Of a DNA stretch of 64,000 bases, positions 19,837 through 28,620 are shown piece by piece. The notes below the pieces were generated by a model that was not told where the DNA came from, ran no database searches, and worked only from the letters and a program-made list of their open reading frames with translations. Position 1 is the first letter of the stretch. Each line of letters begins with the position of its first letter. This DNA comes from Qipengyuania vesicularis (GTDB lineage: Bacteria > Pseudomonadota > Alphaproteobacteria > Sphingomonadales > Sphingomonadaceae). Made by a program: the position numbers and the translations under genes. The stretch covers positions 117,001 to 181,000 of the forward strand of contig NZ_JAIGNJ010000001.1 in the NCBI RefSeq assembly GCF_019711415.1, written 5' to 3'.

Positions 19837-21048
19837 GTGGCGGGCGGTGGCAAGGATAAGCAAAGTCCGATGACGCGGCTCGTGACGTCCGGCCGCTCGG
19901 GCGATTTTGCGGAGCACGTGGTCAATCCCCCGGTTTGGCGGGCGAGTACGCACCTCTATCCCGATTGCGCGGCCCTTCGGGAAGGCGTCAAGTTGAACAA
20001 GGACGGGAATTTCTTTTACGGGCGGCGCGGCGCCCCGACCCAGTGGGCGCTCGCCGAAGCGCTGACAGAGCTGGAACCGGGAGCGGAGGGCACAGTCCTC
20101 TATCCCAGCGGTGTGGCAGCCATCGTCGGTGCCCTGCTGGCGGTCCTGCGCGCGGGCGATGTCCTGCTGGTGACCGATAACGCCTACGATCCCACCCGCA
20201 ATGCGGCGATGGGCTTGCTCAAGCGCTTCGGGGTGGAGCATCGCTTCGTCGATCCGCTCGACCACGGAGCATTCGAAGAGGCATTCTGCGAGCGGACCAA
20301 GGCGGTCATGCTCGAGTGTCCGGGGAGCCTGACCATGGAAGTCTGCGATATCCCCGCTCTCGCCGGGATTGCGCGTGACAAGGGCGCAGTCAGCCTGATC
20401 GACAATACCTGGGCGACAGCGTTGGGCTTCGCTGCGATCAAGCACGGCTGCGACATTGTCATTACCGCGCTGACCAAGCATGTCGGCGGACATTCGGACC
20501 TGATGATGGGGGCCGCCAGTGCGGGCGAGCGGTGGTATCGGAGGCTGCGCCAGACCTCGCAGCAGCTTGGCCATGTCGTTTCGCCCGATGATGCTGCACT
20601 GGCCCTGCGCGGCCTCAGGACCATGGGCGTGCGCCTGAAGCAGGAAACTGAGAGTGCTCTCGCCATCGCGCATTGGCTCGAGGACAGGGACGAAGTCGCC
20701 CATGTCCTGTGTCCGATGCTGCCGGGATCGCCCGGTCACGATTTGTGGACGCGCGATTTCACAGGGGGTTGCGGACTTTTCAGCTTCGTTATGAGCGGCC
20801 GCGATGATGCAGCGCGCTGCCGCCTGATCGATGCGCTCGAACTCTTCGGAATTGGCTACAGTTGGGGCGGCTTTGAGAGCCTGGCATTGCCTTTCGATGT
20901 CGAACCGGTTCGTTCGAAAATGGCGTGGCCAAAAGCCGGCTGGGGGGTTGAGGATCGCTACGCCATTCGCCTATCCATAGGCCTTGAAGATTGCGGCGAT
21001 CTCATCGCCGATCTCGATCAGGCCTTCGCGGCAATGAACCAGGGATAG
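19837..21048 (+). CDS. metC: Cystathionine beta-lyase
   Basis: A PLP enzyme of the Cys/Met metabolism family that cleaves cystathionine to homocysteine in methionine synthesis. It has 403 residues from the GTG at 19837; an ATG at 19870 (MTRLVTSGR) is an equally possible start. The PLP lysine lies in TALTKHVGGHSDLMMG (Lys ~214), the Tyr/Arg pair in NFFYGRRGAPTQWAL, and LIDNTWATALGF and GYSWGGFESLALPF support MetC over gamma-synthases. It follows sseA almost directly, grouping two sulfur amino-acid enzymes. Confidence 0.9.
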   Translation: MAGGGKDKQSPMTRLVTSGRSGDFAEHVVNPPVWRASTHLYPDCAALREGVKLNKDGNFFYGRRGAPTQWALAEALTELEPGAEGTVLYPSGVAAIVGALLAVLRAGDVLLVTDNAYDPTRNAAMGLLKRFGVEHRFVDPLDHGAFEEAFCERTKAVMLECPGSLTMEVCDIPALAGIARDKGAVSLIDNTWATALGFAAIKHGCDIVITALTKHVGGHSDLMMGAASAGERWYRRLRQTSQQLGHVVSPDDAALALRGLRTMGVRLKQETESALAIAHWLEDRDEVAHVLCPMLPGSPGHDLWTRDFTGGCGLFSFVMSGRDDAARCRLIDALELFGIGYSWGGFESLALPFDVEPVRSKMAWPKAGWGVEDRYAIRLSIGLEDCGDLIADLDQAFAAMNQG

Positions 21049-21050
21049 AC

Positions 21051-22106
21051 GTGCAAGGCGAAACCACACCCACCGATACGCCAAGCCCGGAGGCCTCTCC
21101 GGTCGAACAGGCGTGGAGCCTTGCCGAAGCTGCCCCCGAGGAAACGCAGGTCGCGGCCGCGGAAGGCATCAAGGAGGCGGTTAGCGGCAAGAACGAGACC
21201 GTCGGCTCGATGGTCGAGACACTTGATTCCATGGCGGTCGGAATGGGCGACATGCGGGTCTCCCTGTTCGACGTTCTCGTCGTGTCGGTCGTCGTTCTGG
21301 GTGTCCTTGCCTTCGCATGGTTCCTGAGCAAGCTGGCGCGCAGAATTGTTCGACGCTTCACCAAGCTCGACGAAACCCAGCAACTGCTGACCGAGAAGAT
21401 CCTCACGATCATCATCTGGGCGGGAGCGTTCTTCCTCGGAATCGATCTGCTCGGGATCGACCTGACCGCCCTGGCCGTCTTCTCGGGCGCGTTCGGTCTC
21501 GCCATCGGTTTCGGTCTTCAGAAGACTTTCGGTAACCTCATCGCCGGGATCATCCTGCTGATGGACAAGTCCATCAAGCCGGGTGACGTGATCGCCGTGG
21601 CCGACCTCGCCGGTAACGAGACTTTCGGACAGATCCGCAAGATCGGCGTGCGCGCAGTCTCAGTCACCACGCGCGACCAGCGCGAGTATCTCATTCCGAA
21701 CGAAAACCTGATGATCAATCAGGTCGAAAACTGGTCCTATTCGTCGAAAAACGTGCGCATGCAGGTGCCGGTCGGCGTCAGCTACGAAGCCGACATGAAG
21801 GTGGCCGAAGAGCTCATGCTCGAAGCCGCGCGAAGTTGCGACCGCATCCTCAAGGCCCCGCCGCCGACGGTCTGGATGAGCGAATATGGCGACAACTCGG
21901 TCAATTTCGTGATCCATTGCTGGATACAGGATCCCGAGGACGGCGTAGGCAATGTGCGCAGCGCAGTGCTGAAAAAGCTGTGGTGGCTGTTCAAGGAGAA
22001 CGGCGTCGAGATTCCCTTCCCGCAACGCGACATCCATATTCGCTCGTCCGACCAGCTCGACCGCTGGTTCGAGGCCATGGCGACCGAGAAGGTTACAAAA
22101 GAATAG
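21051..22106 (+). CDS. MscS family small-conductance mechanosensitive channel
   Basis: 351 residues from the GTG at 21051, 2 nt after metC. After a ~75-residue acidic polar N-terminus come three membrane spans. The third holds the pore helix GAFGLAIGFGLQKTFGNLIAGI, the MscS Gly/Ala pattern. The beta domain (KPGDVIAVADLAGNETFGQI, then VTTRDQREYLIPNENLM) and C-terminal cage follow. These channels open on membrane tension to release osmolytes. The last segment IPFPQRDIHIRS is the family's C-terminal motif. Confidence 0.92.
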   Translation: MQGETTPTDTPSPEASPVEQAWSLAEAAPEETQVAAAEGIKEAVSGKNETVGSMVETLDSMAVGMGDMRVSLFDVLVVSVVVLGVLAFAWFLSKLARRIVRRFTKLDETQQLLTEKILTIIIWAGAFFLGIDLLGIDLTALAVFSGAFGLAIGFGLQKTFGNLIAGIILLMDKSIKPGDVIAVADLAGNETFGQIRKIGVRAVSVTTRDQREYLIPNENLMINQVENWSYSSKNVRMQVPVGVSYEADMKVAEELMLEAARSCDRILKAPPPTVWMSEYGDNSVNFVIHCWIQDPEDGVGNVRSAVLKKLWWLFKENGVEIPFPQRDIHIRSSDQLDRWFEAMATEKVTKE

Positions 22107-22204
22107 GTTCATGCGCCCACAGCGTGGATTTCAAAATTTGCGCTTCCTCGCCGCACACGCATTCTGATTGGTGAAACAGCCCGGGCGCGCGCATCTTTGC
22201 GTCC

Positions 22205-22960
22205 ATGGCAAAGACTGGAACCATTTCCCTCGTCGGCGCGGGGCCGGGCGATCCCGACCTCCTCACCCTGCGCGCCCTGAAGCTGATCGAGGCCGCCCAG
22301 GTCATCGTGCATGACGGGCTGGTCGATCCGGCAATCCTCGATCTCGCCCATCCGCATGCGGAACTGATATCGGTCGCAAAGCAGCGCTCCAAGCACACAC
22401 TGCCGCAGGAAGAAATCAATCGCCTGCTTATCGCTTATGCGCGCATGGGGCAGGATGTCGTGCGGCTGAAAGGCGGCGATCCCTTCATCTTCGGACGCGG
22501 CGGCGAAGAGGCCGAAGCGGCGCGCGCTGCTGGTGTGCGGGTCGAAATCGTGCCGGGCATCAGCGCTGCCAATGGCGCGGCGGCGGCCGCCCAGATCGCC
22601 CTGACCCATCGCGATGCCTCCTCGATCGTCAGCTTCGTTGCCGGTCAGTGCAAGGGGCTGAAGGACCAGGATTGGGCAGGCCTTGCGGGTCCGGGCCGGA
22701 CGCTGGTGATCTACATGGGCGTCAAGACGGCACCGCAGATCGCAGAGAAGCTGATGGAAGACGGTCTTGCTCCTTCCATGCCGGTGGCAGTGATCGAAAA
22801 CGGCGCGCGCGCCCAGATGCGCGTGTTGCGCGGTTCGCTGGCTGCTCTGCCCGAACTCGTTGAACAACATGACGTCGTGAGCCCGGCGCTGATCGTGATC
22901 GGCGAAGTGACCGCGCGCGAAGATGCTTTGGTCGACCTTGCCGCAGAGGTGGTCGCATGA
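22205..22960 (+). CDS. cobA: Uroporphyrinogen-III C-methyltransferase (SUMT)
   Basis: This enzyme methylates uroporphyrinogen III twice, using SAM, to precorrin-2, the siroheme precursor. The 251-residue protein has VGAGPGDPDLLTLRALKL, the VVRLKGGDPFIFGRGGEE motif and VPGISAANGAAA. It is the monofunctional form; the dehydrogenase/ferrochelatase is encoded separately at 35250-36020. It heads the sulfite reduction operon and overlaps the next gene by 4 nt (ATGA). The 98-nt upstream gap probably holds the operon promoter, but I see no clear element. Confidence 0.95.
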   Translation: MAKTGTISLVGAGPGDPDLLTLRALKLIEAAQVIVHDGLVDPAILDLAHPHAELISVAKQRSKHTLPQEEINRLLIAYARMGQDVVRLKGGDPFIFGRGGEEAEAARAAGVRVEIVPGISAANGAAAAAQIALTHRDASSIVSFVAGQCKGLKDQDWAGLAGPGRTLVIYMGVKTAPQIAEKLMEDGLAPSMPVAVIENGARAQMRVLRGSLAALPELVEQHDVVSPALIVIGEVTAREDALVDLAAEVVA

Positions 22961-23253
22961 GGATCCTCACCGGAAACGACCTCAAGACCGGTTTCGTTAC
23001 TTGGTGGACCGGCGAAGGCTGGTCGCTCCATGTCGAAGACGCCATCGACGTTGCCGGCAGCGAGGAAGAGATCGCACGCCGCGAGGAGGCTGCGCGCCGG
23101 GTGAACGCACCCTACGCCATTGATGCCGAACTTCACGAAGGCGCCCCGCGACCCGCGCATATCAAGGACCGCGTGCGCGCGCTGGGGCCGACCGTGCGGC
23201 CCGACCTCACTCTCAAACCGGCCGATCCCGATATCGGCAACTGGGTGATCTGA
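22957..23253 (+). CDS. DUF2849 domain protein in sulfite reduction operon
   Basis: A small 98-residue soluble protein of the DUF2849 family: LTGNDLKTGFVTWWTGEGWS at the start, a central EEEIARREEAARRVNAPYAID and a C-terminal DPDIGNWVI. The family is found in proteobacterial cobA-cysI operons, suggesting a supporting role in siroheme insertion or electron delivery, but no function is established. It overlaps cobA by 4 nt and cysI by 1 nt (TGATG). Confidence 0.88.
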   Translation: MRILTGNDLKTGFVTWWTGEGWSLHVEDAIDVAGSEEEIARREEAARRVNAPYAIDAELHEGAPRPAHIKDRVRALGPTVRPDLTLKPADPDIGNWVI

Positions 23254-24884
23254 TGTATCTCTATGACCAATACGACCAGCAGATGGTCGATGCGCGCGTC
23301 GCCGAGTTCCGCGACCAGGCGAAACGCCGTCTCGATGGCAAGCTGACCGAGGACCAGTTCAAGCCGCTGCGGCTGATGAACGGCCTCTACCTGCAGCTGC
23401 ACGCCTACATGCTGCGCGTCGCCATTCCCTATGGCACGCTGAATAGCCGCCAGATGCATGCGCTGGCCGATATCGCGGACAAGTATGACCGCGGATACGG
23501 TCACTTCACGACGCGCCAGAACATCCAGTACAATTGGATCAAGCTGGAAGAGGCCGCGGACATCCTCGCCGATCTCGCCAAGGTCGAGATGCACGCCATC
23601 CAGACCAGCGGCAATTGCATCCGCAATATCAGTTCGGACCATTTCGCGGGCGCTGCGAAGGACGAACTCGTCGACCCGCGTCCCTATGCCGAGCTGCTGC
23701 GCCAGTGGTCGAGTTTCCATCCGGAATTCAGCTACTTGCCGCGCAAGTTCAAGATCGCCGTAATCGCGAGCGACACCGACCGCGCGGCCATGCGCCTCCA
23801 TGATATCGGCATCCAGATCGTCGAGCAGGATGGCGAACTGGGCGCGGCATTCTATGTCGGCGGCGGCATGGGGCGCACCCCGATGATCGCGCCCTGCATC
23901 AAGGATTTCGTCCCGCTCGACCGGCTGGTGACCTATGCGGAGGCCTGCCTCCGCGTCTACAATCGCTACGGGCGGCGCGACAACAAGTACAAGGCGCGAA
24001 TCAAGATCCTCGTCCACGAAATGGGCTCCGAGGAATACACCAAGGCAGTCGACGAAGAATTCGCGCGCATGCTCGATGAAGGCATCGAACCGCCCTTCGC
24101 CGAACTCGAACGCATCCGCACCTTCTTCCAGGACCCGGCCTTCGAGGCGGGGGCAAGCGAGGAGATCGACCGCTCCGATCCCGACTTCGCCCTCTGGGTT
24201 GATCGCAACACGGTTGCGCACAAGGCCCCAGGCTATGTTTCGGCGGTCATCAGCCTGAAGCCGGTCGGCGGTATCCCCGGCGATGCTACTTCCGAGCAGA
24301 TGCGGCTGATGGCCGATCTCGCCAAGCAGTTCAGCTTCGACGAGTGCCGCGTGATGCACACGCAGAACATCGTCCTGCCGCATGTCCGCAAGGCGGATCT
24401 GCATGCGCTCTGGACTGCGCTCGACGGGGCAGGGCTGGGTAGTCCGAACCTCGACACGGTGGAAGACATCATCGCCTGCCCGGGTCTCGACTATTGCAGC
24501 CTTGCCAATGCCCGCTCGATCCCGGTGGCACAGAAGATTTCCGAGCGTTTCGCCGCGAACGGCAAGACCGCCGAACTCGGCCAGCTCAAGCTAAAGATCT
24601 CGGGTTGCATCAACGCTTGCGGCCATCACCATGCCGGCCACATCGGCATCCTTGGCGTCGATAAGAAGGGCGTGGAGAATTACCAGCTCCTGCTCGGTGG
24701 CAGCGAGGCGGAGGACGTCTCCCTCGCCAAGATCACTGGCCCCGGTTTCGACGAGGCCGGCATCGTCGATGCGGTCGAAACCGCAGCCGATGTCTATCTG
24801 CGCGAACGCCAGGATGGCGAACGCTTCCTCGACACCTATCGCCGTATTGGCATGACCCCCTTCAAGGAGGCCCTTTATGGCTGA
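23253..24884 (+). CDS. cysI: Sulfite/nitrite reductase hemoprotein (siroheme, [4Fe-4S])
   Basis: This 543-residue enzyme reduces sulfite to sulfide with six electrons. The siroheme/[4Fe-4S] Cys ligands are in ACPGLDYCSLA (C-x5-C) and SGCINACGHHH (C-x3-C). The substrate-site region has the FTTRQNIQYNWIKLEEA and RNISSDHFAG segments of the nitrite/sulfite reductase family. No CysJ flavoprotein lies nearby, so ferredoxin or another donor is likely. Its end overlaps the DUF934 start by 8 nt. Operon content (cysH, cobA) supports an assimilatory sulfite rather than nitrite role. Confidence 0.93.
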   Translation: MYLYDQYDQQMVDARVAEFRDQAKRRLDGKLTEDQFKPLRLMNGLYLQLHAYMLRVAIPYGTLNSRQMHALADIADKYDRGYGHFTTRQNIQYNWIKLEEAADILADLAKVEMHAIQTSGNCIRNISSDHFAGAAKDELVDPRPYAELLRQWSSFHPEFSYLPRKFKIAVIASDTDRAAMRLHDIGIQIVEQDGELGAAFYVGGGMGRTPMIAPCIKDFVPLDRLVTYAEACLRVYNRYGRRDNKYKARIKILVHEMGSEEYTKAVDEEFARMLDEGIEPPFAELERIRTFFQDPAFEAGASEEIDRSDPDFALWVDRNTVAHKAPGYVSAVISLKPVGGIPGDATSEQMRLMADLAKQFSFDECRVMHTQNIVLPHVRKADLHALWTALDGAGLGSPNLDTVEDIIACPGLDYCSLANARSIPVAQKISERFAANGKTAELGQLKLKISGCINACGHHHAGHIGILGVDKKGVENYQLLLGGSEAEDVSLAKITGPGFDEAGIVDAVETAADVYLRERQDGERFLDTYRRIGMTPFKEALYG

Positions 24885-25323
24885 CCTGTCTTCCGAAAAC
24901 GACACGCTTATCCGCTACCGCGAGGATGATCCGGTCGATCATGCCGCAGTAACAGTCGACAGTTTCCTCGACCAGTCGTCCGCGAGCGCGGTTCGCGTCG
25001 AACCGGGCGACGATGCGCGTGAGTTGATCCCGCACCTCGAACGCCTCGCTCTCGTCGAAGTCAACTTCCCCGCCTTCGGCGACGGGCGCGGCTATTCTTC
25101 GGCACGCCTCCTCCGCGAAGCTGGCTACAAAGGAGAACTGCGCGCAGTGGGCGACGTGCTCGTCGACCAGGTCGCCTATATGCGGCGTTGCGGTTTCGAT
25201 GCCTTCGATCCCGATGCGCCGCTCAGCGAAAGCGACCTGGAAACGGCTCTGTCTCGCTGGCCGGAGGTCTACCAGTCCGCTGCCGACGCCCGCACGCCGA
25301 TCTGGAGCAAGAGGCACGCGTGA
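24877..25323 (+). CDS. DUF934 family protein of the sulfite reduction operon
   Basis: The 148-residue protein belongs to DUF934: LALVEVNFPAFGDGRGYSSA, then LLREAGYKGELRAVGDVLVD and QVAYMRRCGFDAF are the family core. Members sit between sulfite reductase and APS/PAPS reductase genes and are often labelled oxidoreductase, though no activity is established. Start set by AAGGAGG at 24863-24869, inside the end of cysI. Overlaps the cysH GTG by 4 nt. Confidence 0.9.
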   Translation: MADLSSENDTLIRYREDDPVDHAAVTVDSFLDQSSASAVRVEPGDDARELIPHLERLALVEVNFPAFGDGRGYSSARLLREAGYKGELRAVGDVLVDQVAYMRRCGFDAFDPDAPLSESDLETALSRWPEVYQSAADARTPIWSKRHA

Positions 25324-26075
25324 ACGAGACGCGCGCCATCGACCGCCTCGATACGGGGCCGCGCTTTACGGAGCATGATGCCATCCGGCTTAACCGCATG
25401 TTCCGTGGCAGCGATACCGAGGAATGGCTGGCTGCCGTCCTCGAGGGCAATCTGGCGGGCGATGTCGCGATCGTCTCAAGCTTCGGGGCCGAAAGCGCGG
25501 CGCTGCTGCACCTAGTTTCGCAGATCGATCCCTCGGTCCCGGTGTTGTTCCTCGAGACCGGGAAGCATTTCCCTGAAACGCTGGCCTATCGGGACCAGGT
25601 GGCAGAACGGCTGGGACTCAATCTCGTCAATCTCTATCCCGATCTCGACGAGTTGCAGAAGCGCGACGAAACCGGCCTGCGCTGGTCCTACGATCCGGAC
25701 GGCTGCTGCGACTTGCGCAAGGTCCGTCCGCTCGAGCGCGCCCTCGCTCGTTACGATGCCAGCTTCACTGGCCGCAAAGCGTTCCAGTCGTCGACGCGTG
25801 CCAATCTTCCGCGCTTCGAACTGGATACATCCGATGCTCAGGGGCGCCTCAAGATCAACCCGCTGATCGACTGGGATGCGGAGCGCATTGCCGCCTATTT
25901 CGAGGAACACGACCTACCGCGGCACCCGCTTGTCGATCGCGGCTTCGCCTCGATCGGCTGCTCGCCCTGCACTCGCGCCGTCGCCCCGGGCGAAGACCCC
26001 CGCGCAGGCCGCTGGGCCGGCTGGGACAAGGTGGAATGCGGCATCCACAAGCCGGGCGAGGAGCCGTTCCTCTAG
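25320..26075 (+). CDS. cysH: Adenylyl-sulfate (APS) reductase, thioredoxin-dependent
   Basis: The 251-residue enzyme reduces activated sulfate to sulfite. A Cys129-Cys130 pair and Cys214-x-x-Cys217 are the [4Fe-4S] ligands that mark the APS-type rather than the PAPS-type enzyme, and the catalytic Cys240 sits in ECGIHKPG. The N-terminal substrate part has VSSFGAESAALLHL and FLETGKHFPETL. GTG start at 25320 overlaps the DUF934 stop (GTGA). It ends the operon; its stop is 1 nt from the stop of the convergent lipoprotein gene. Confidence 0.95.
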   Translation: MNETRAIDRLDTGPRFTEHDAIRLNRMFRGSDTEEWLAAVLEGNLAGDVAIVSSFGAESAALLHLVSQIDPSVPVLFLETGKHFPETLAYRDQVAERLGLNLVNLYPDLDELQKRDETGLRWSYDPDGCCDLRKVRPLERALARYDASFTGRKAFQSSTRANLPRFELDTSDAQGRLKINPLIDWDAERIAAYFEEHDLPRHPLVDRGFASIGCSPCTRAVAPGEDPRAGRWAGWDKVECGIHKPGEEPFL

Positions 26076-26076
26076 G

Positions 26077-26472
26077 TCAGTCCTCGGTTTCGACTCGTTC
26101 GATGACGGAGATTTCGCCTTCGGGCGTCGTCGCTGTCCACACTCCGCCCTCGTCGATCTTCTCCGGATAGCAAATTTCGCTCGCTCCTTCGGTGTCGGCG
26201 GTGGCGCAATAGGCGTCGGCCTTCTGTACCCAGGTGCCGTTTTCAATCGTGCCGTCGGCGTATGTTGACGTGTAGGTGCCGTCGGGACGAACCTCGTCGA
26301 TCATGGTCGAGCCGTCAGCCAGCGTGACGTTGAACGTGCCGTAGGCGGGACCGCCATCGGGTGCGCCAAATTCTTCGGGAGGCTCGGCCGTTTCCGCAAC
26401 GGGCTCGGCGTCTTCGGATTGCGAGCAGCCGAGAAGGGCCAGCGCGCAAGCTAGGGTCAGAATATTCTTCAT
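26077..26472 (-). CDS. Small predicted lipoprotein of unknown function
   Basis: The ATG at 26472 is fixed by a strong ribosome site (GGAGGAATTC directly upstream), giving 131 residues. It has a lipoprotein signal (LACALALLGC, Cys ~14), a Glu/Pro-rich spacer, then a beta-rich domain with GTFNVTLADGSTMIDEVRPD and DGTYTSTYADGTIENGTW. Two later Cys (AYCATADT and EICYPEK) may form a disulfide. I do not recognise a named family. It is convergent with cysH. Confidence 0.75.
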   Translation of the reverse strand: MKNILTLACALALLGCSQSEDAEPVAETAEPPEEFGAPDGGPAYGTFNVTLADGSTMIDEVRPDGTYTSTYADGTIENGTWVQKADAYCATADTEGASEICYPEKIDEGGVWTATTPEGEISVIERVETED

Positions 26473-26580
26473 GAATTCCTCCAATCGCGACCCAAAGCGA
26501 TCTGGCGGACCTTTCCGCTGACGATGCACGATCCCGGTCGTGAAGTTAGATCAAAGGGTCAAGAAGGCAATCGTGCCGGC

Positions 26581-27672
26581 CTAACGCGCTGTACTATCTT
26601 CGCTTTCTGCGTGAGGCGCGGCCAGCTTGTCGAGATTGGCGTCGCGCACCGCCCGGGCTTCCTCATCATAGAGGAAGGGCAGGAAGGCATAGCGTTTGCC
26701 TTTGGTGACCGGTGTCGCCTCGTGCAGCAGCGAGCAGGAGAACACCACCGCTCCACCGGTCGGCGCGCGGTAGGTGCGGTTGCCGAATTCGGGAAAGCGA
26801 AGGTCGCCGCCCTCGTAATCCTCGGCATTGAGGTTGATCGTCACTGCGAACCGGCGATGGGCCGTACCGAAGGTCGTGTTGTCGCGATGCGGGCGGAAGT
26901 GACCCTTCCCCGCCTCATAGCAGGCGACAATATGCCTCTCGATCCGGGTCGCCTTGAAGTGGAACGCGCGCTCGATGGCTGGCGCGATCCTGCGTGCGAT
27001 CCGCTGCGAGAGCGCCTGGATGAGCTTGGGATCGGTGATCGTCGTGTCGCGACGCTGCTTGAAATTGTCGTCGAGGATGTGGGTGGTCTTGCCGTTCACA
27101 TCGCGCATGAAGCCTGAAGCCGTACCGCCATCGTTTTCATACAATGAAATCAGGTGCTTGCAAAGTTCCTCGTCGAATACTCCCGGCACAGTCAGGACAG
27201 GGGCCCACGCGTCCGTTTCTTGGCCTATGCGGCGCTGCAGTTCTGCAATGGCCTCTTCGCCCTGTGCCACCGGATAGCGCGCTGCGATCCGCAATTCCTT
27301 GTCCAGCAGCAGCCAGAAAGGCTCGTAGCGCTGGTCCTCATGCGCTGCACCGTACAGGCGGCTGACGGCGCGGTCGTAGTCGAGGAAATGGCGGATCCCG
27401 GGCAGGTCCTGCGCGATCCGGCCCTGTGCCACATCATTCGGGTCGACCGTAACGCCGAAAAAGATCGCCTTGTCGTCGTCGAACAGCCTGCGATGCTTCT
27501 GCATCACCTCAAGTGCCGCCTTGGCCGCGGGCTGACTGGCCGTGCCGAAGAACAGCATCATCACATGGCGCCCGCCGACCGAGTGAAAGGCGTAGCGATC
27601 CGACCCGGACAGGGCCTTGGCATGGAACCAGGGTGCATAGTCGCCAGGCTGGGGCGGGGCAGTCATTGTCAT
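26581..27672 (-). CDS. Peroxiredoxin-fold / 2-oxoglutarate-Fe(II) dioxygenase fusion
   Basis: 363 residues from the ATG at 27672 (27666 is an alternative). Residues ~8-150 have the AhpC/TSA fold (QPGDYAPWFHAKALSG, FFGVTVDP, GIRHFLDYDRAVSRLYGA) but the peroxidatic Cys position reads FFGTASQPAA, so no peroxidase activity is expected. Residues ~155-345 are a prolyl-4-hydroxylase-like dioxygenase with iron ligands His262 and Asp264 (PHRDNTTFG) and His317 (CSLLHEATPV), and a basic residue pair KR at 326-327 for 2-oxoglutarate. It probably hydroxylates a protein or small molecule; the substrate is unknown. Confidence 0.85.
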   Translation of the reverse strand: MTMTAPPQPGDYAPWFHAKALSGSDRYAFHSVGGRHVMMLFFGTASQPAAKAALEVMQKHRRLFDDDKAIFFGVTVDPNDVAQGRIAQDLPGIRHFLDYDRAVSRLYGAAHEDQRYEPFWLLLDKELRIAARYPVAQGEEAIAELQRRIGQETDAWAPVLTVPGVFDEELCKHLISLYENDGGTASGFMRDVNGKTTHILDDNFKQRRDTTITDPKLIQALSQRIARRIAPAIERAFHFKATRIERHIVACYEAGKGHFRPHRDNTTFGTAHRRFAVTINLNAEDYEGGDLRFPEFGNRTYRAPTGGAVVFSCSLLHEATPVTKGKRYAFLPFLYDEEARAVRDANLDKLAAPHAESEDSTAR

Positions 27673-27714
27673 CGGGGAAATTCTATCGCGGCCATGTGGC
27701 GCGGGCAATCGCGT

Positions 27715-28620
27715 TCACAGCCAGCCTTCGCTTTCGTACCAGCGTGCCGTCATCGTAAGGCCGATCGGGCCGCCGATGCGGGGCGTCCAGATATCGGCGG
27801 GAACTGCGCGTTCGGGGCGGCAGACCCAGTCGGGATGGGTCATGTAGCCGACCCGGTCGCTGGTGAGCTTGGCCTCGTCGCCGCGGATCAACCGGTCGCC
27901 GCGTGCTGCGAGGTTGAGGATGCCCTTGGGCAGGTGCGGGGCGAGAACCTTGCGGCCCACGGCCTCCCCGATCAGCTTCGCGAGTTCGCCGTGTTCGTAA
28001 CCACCCTGCTTGCCGTCATCGGGTTCGAGCGTCGCACCCGTCGCAAGGCCGGGCGCGGCGAGGGCGAGCAGGCATTCGGCGAGATCGTCGACATGGATGA
28101 TGGAGGTATGGCCCTTGGGCGGGACCGGGACCACGCCGTATTTCGCGGCGCGGAAGAGGTCGAACATGTCCTTGTCCCGCGGTCCGTAGACGGCAGGCGG
28201 GCGCACGATGGTGAAGTCGAGCCCGCTCGTCTCGACGAAGGCCTCCGCGTTGGCTTTCGAGGCGCCGTAGAGCGAGAGCGACGGCTCGCGCGCTGAGAGC
28301 GAGGAGGTGAAGACGAAGCGATCGATCCCGGCAGACTTGGCCGCGTGGATCAACCGCCGCGTGCCGTTGACGTTGACTTCCTCGAACTGGCTCACGTCTG
28401 GCGTGTTTGTCAGGCCCGCCACATGGACGACGCTATCGACCCCTTCGCACAGCGCCTTGAGCGAGGCGGTGTCGGACAGGCTGCCATCGACCCATTCGAC
28501 ACCGCCGCGTGTTTCCCCGGGCTTACGGGTCAGCGCACGTACTGCGATGCCTTGGCGCGAAGCCGCATCCAGCACTGCTTGCCCGACAAAGCCGGTTGCC
28601 CCGGTGAGGGCGATCTTCAT
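27715..28620 (-). CDS. NAD(P)-binding extended SDR / NDUFA9-like epimerase family protein
   Basis: 301 residues from the ATG at 28620, which overlaps the proB stop by 4 nt. The N-terminal Rossmann motif is GATGFVGQAVLDAA, followed by VVHVAGLTNTPDVSQFEEVN, FTSSLSAREPSLSLYGASKANAE (the Ser and YxxxK catalytic set) and RPPAVYGPRDKDMFD. These are typical of NAD-dependent epimerase/dehydratases of the atypical or complex I NDUFA9-like kind. The substrate is unknown. It is translationally coupled to proB. Confidence 0.85.
   Translation of the reverse strand: MKIALTGATGFVGQAVLDAASRQGIAVRALTRKPGETRGGVEWVDGSLSDTASLKALCEGVDSVVHVAGLTNTPDVSQFEEVNVNGTRRLIHAAKSAGIDRFVFTSSLSAREPSLSLYGASKANAEAFVETSGLDFTIVRPPAVYGPRDKDMFDLFRAAKYGVVPVPPKGHTSIIHVDDLAECLLALAAPGLATGATLEPDDGKQGGYEHGELAKLIGEAVGRKVLAPHLPKGILNLAARGDRLIRGDEAKLTSDRVGYMTHPDWVCRPERAVPADIWTPRIGGPIGLTMTARWYESEGWL

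Noticed and set aside
26581-27672. Annotation of the fused protein as an active peroxiredoxin
   Set aside because: The peroxidatic Cys is missing, while the dioxygenase ligands are complete.
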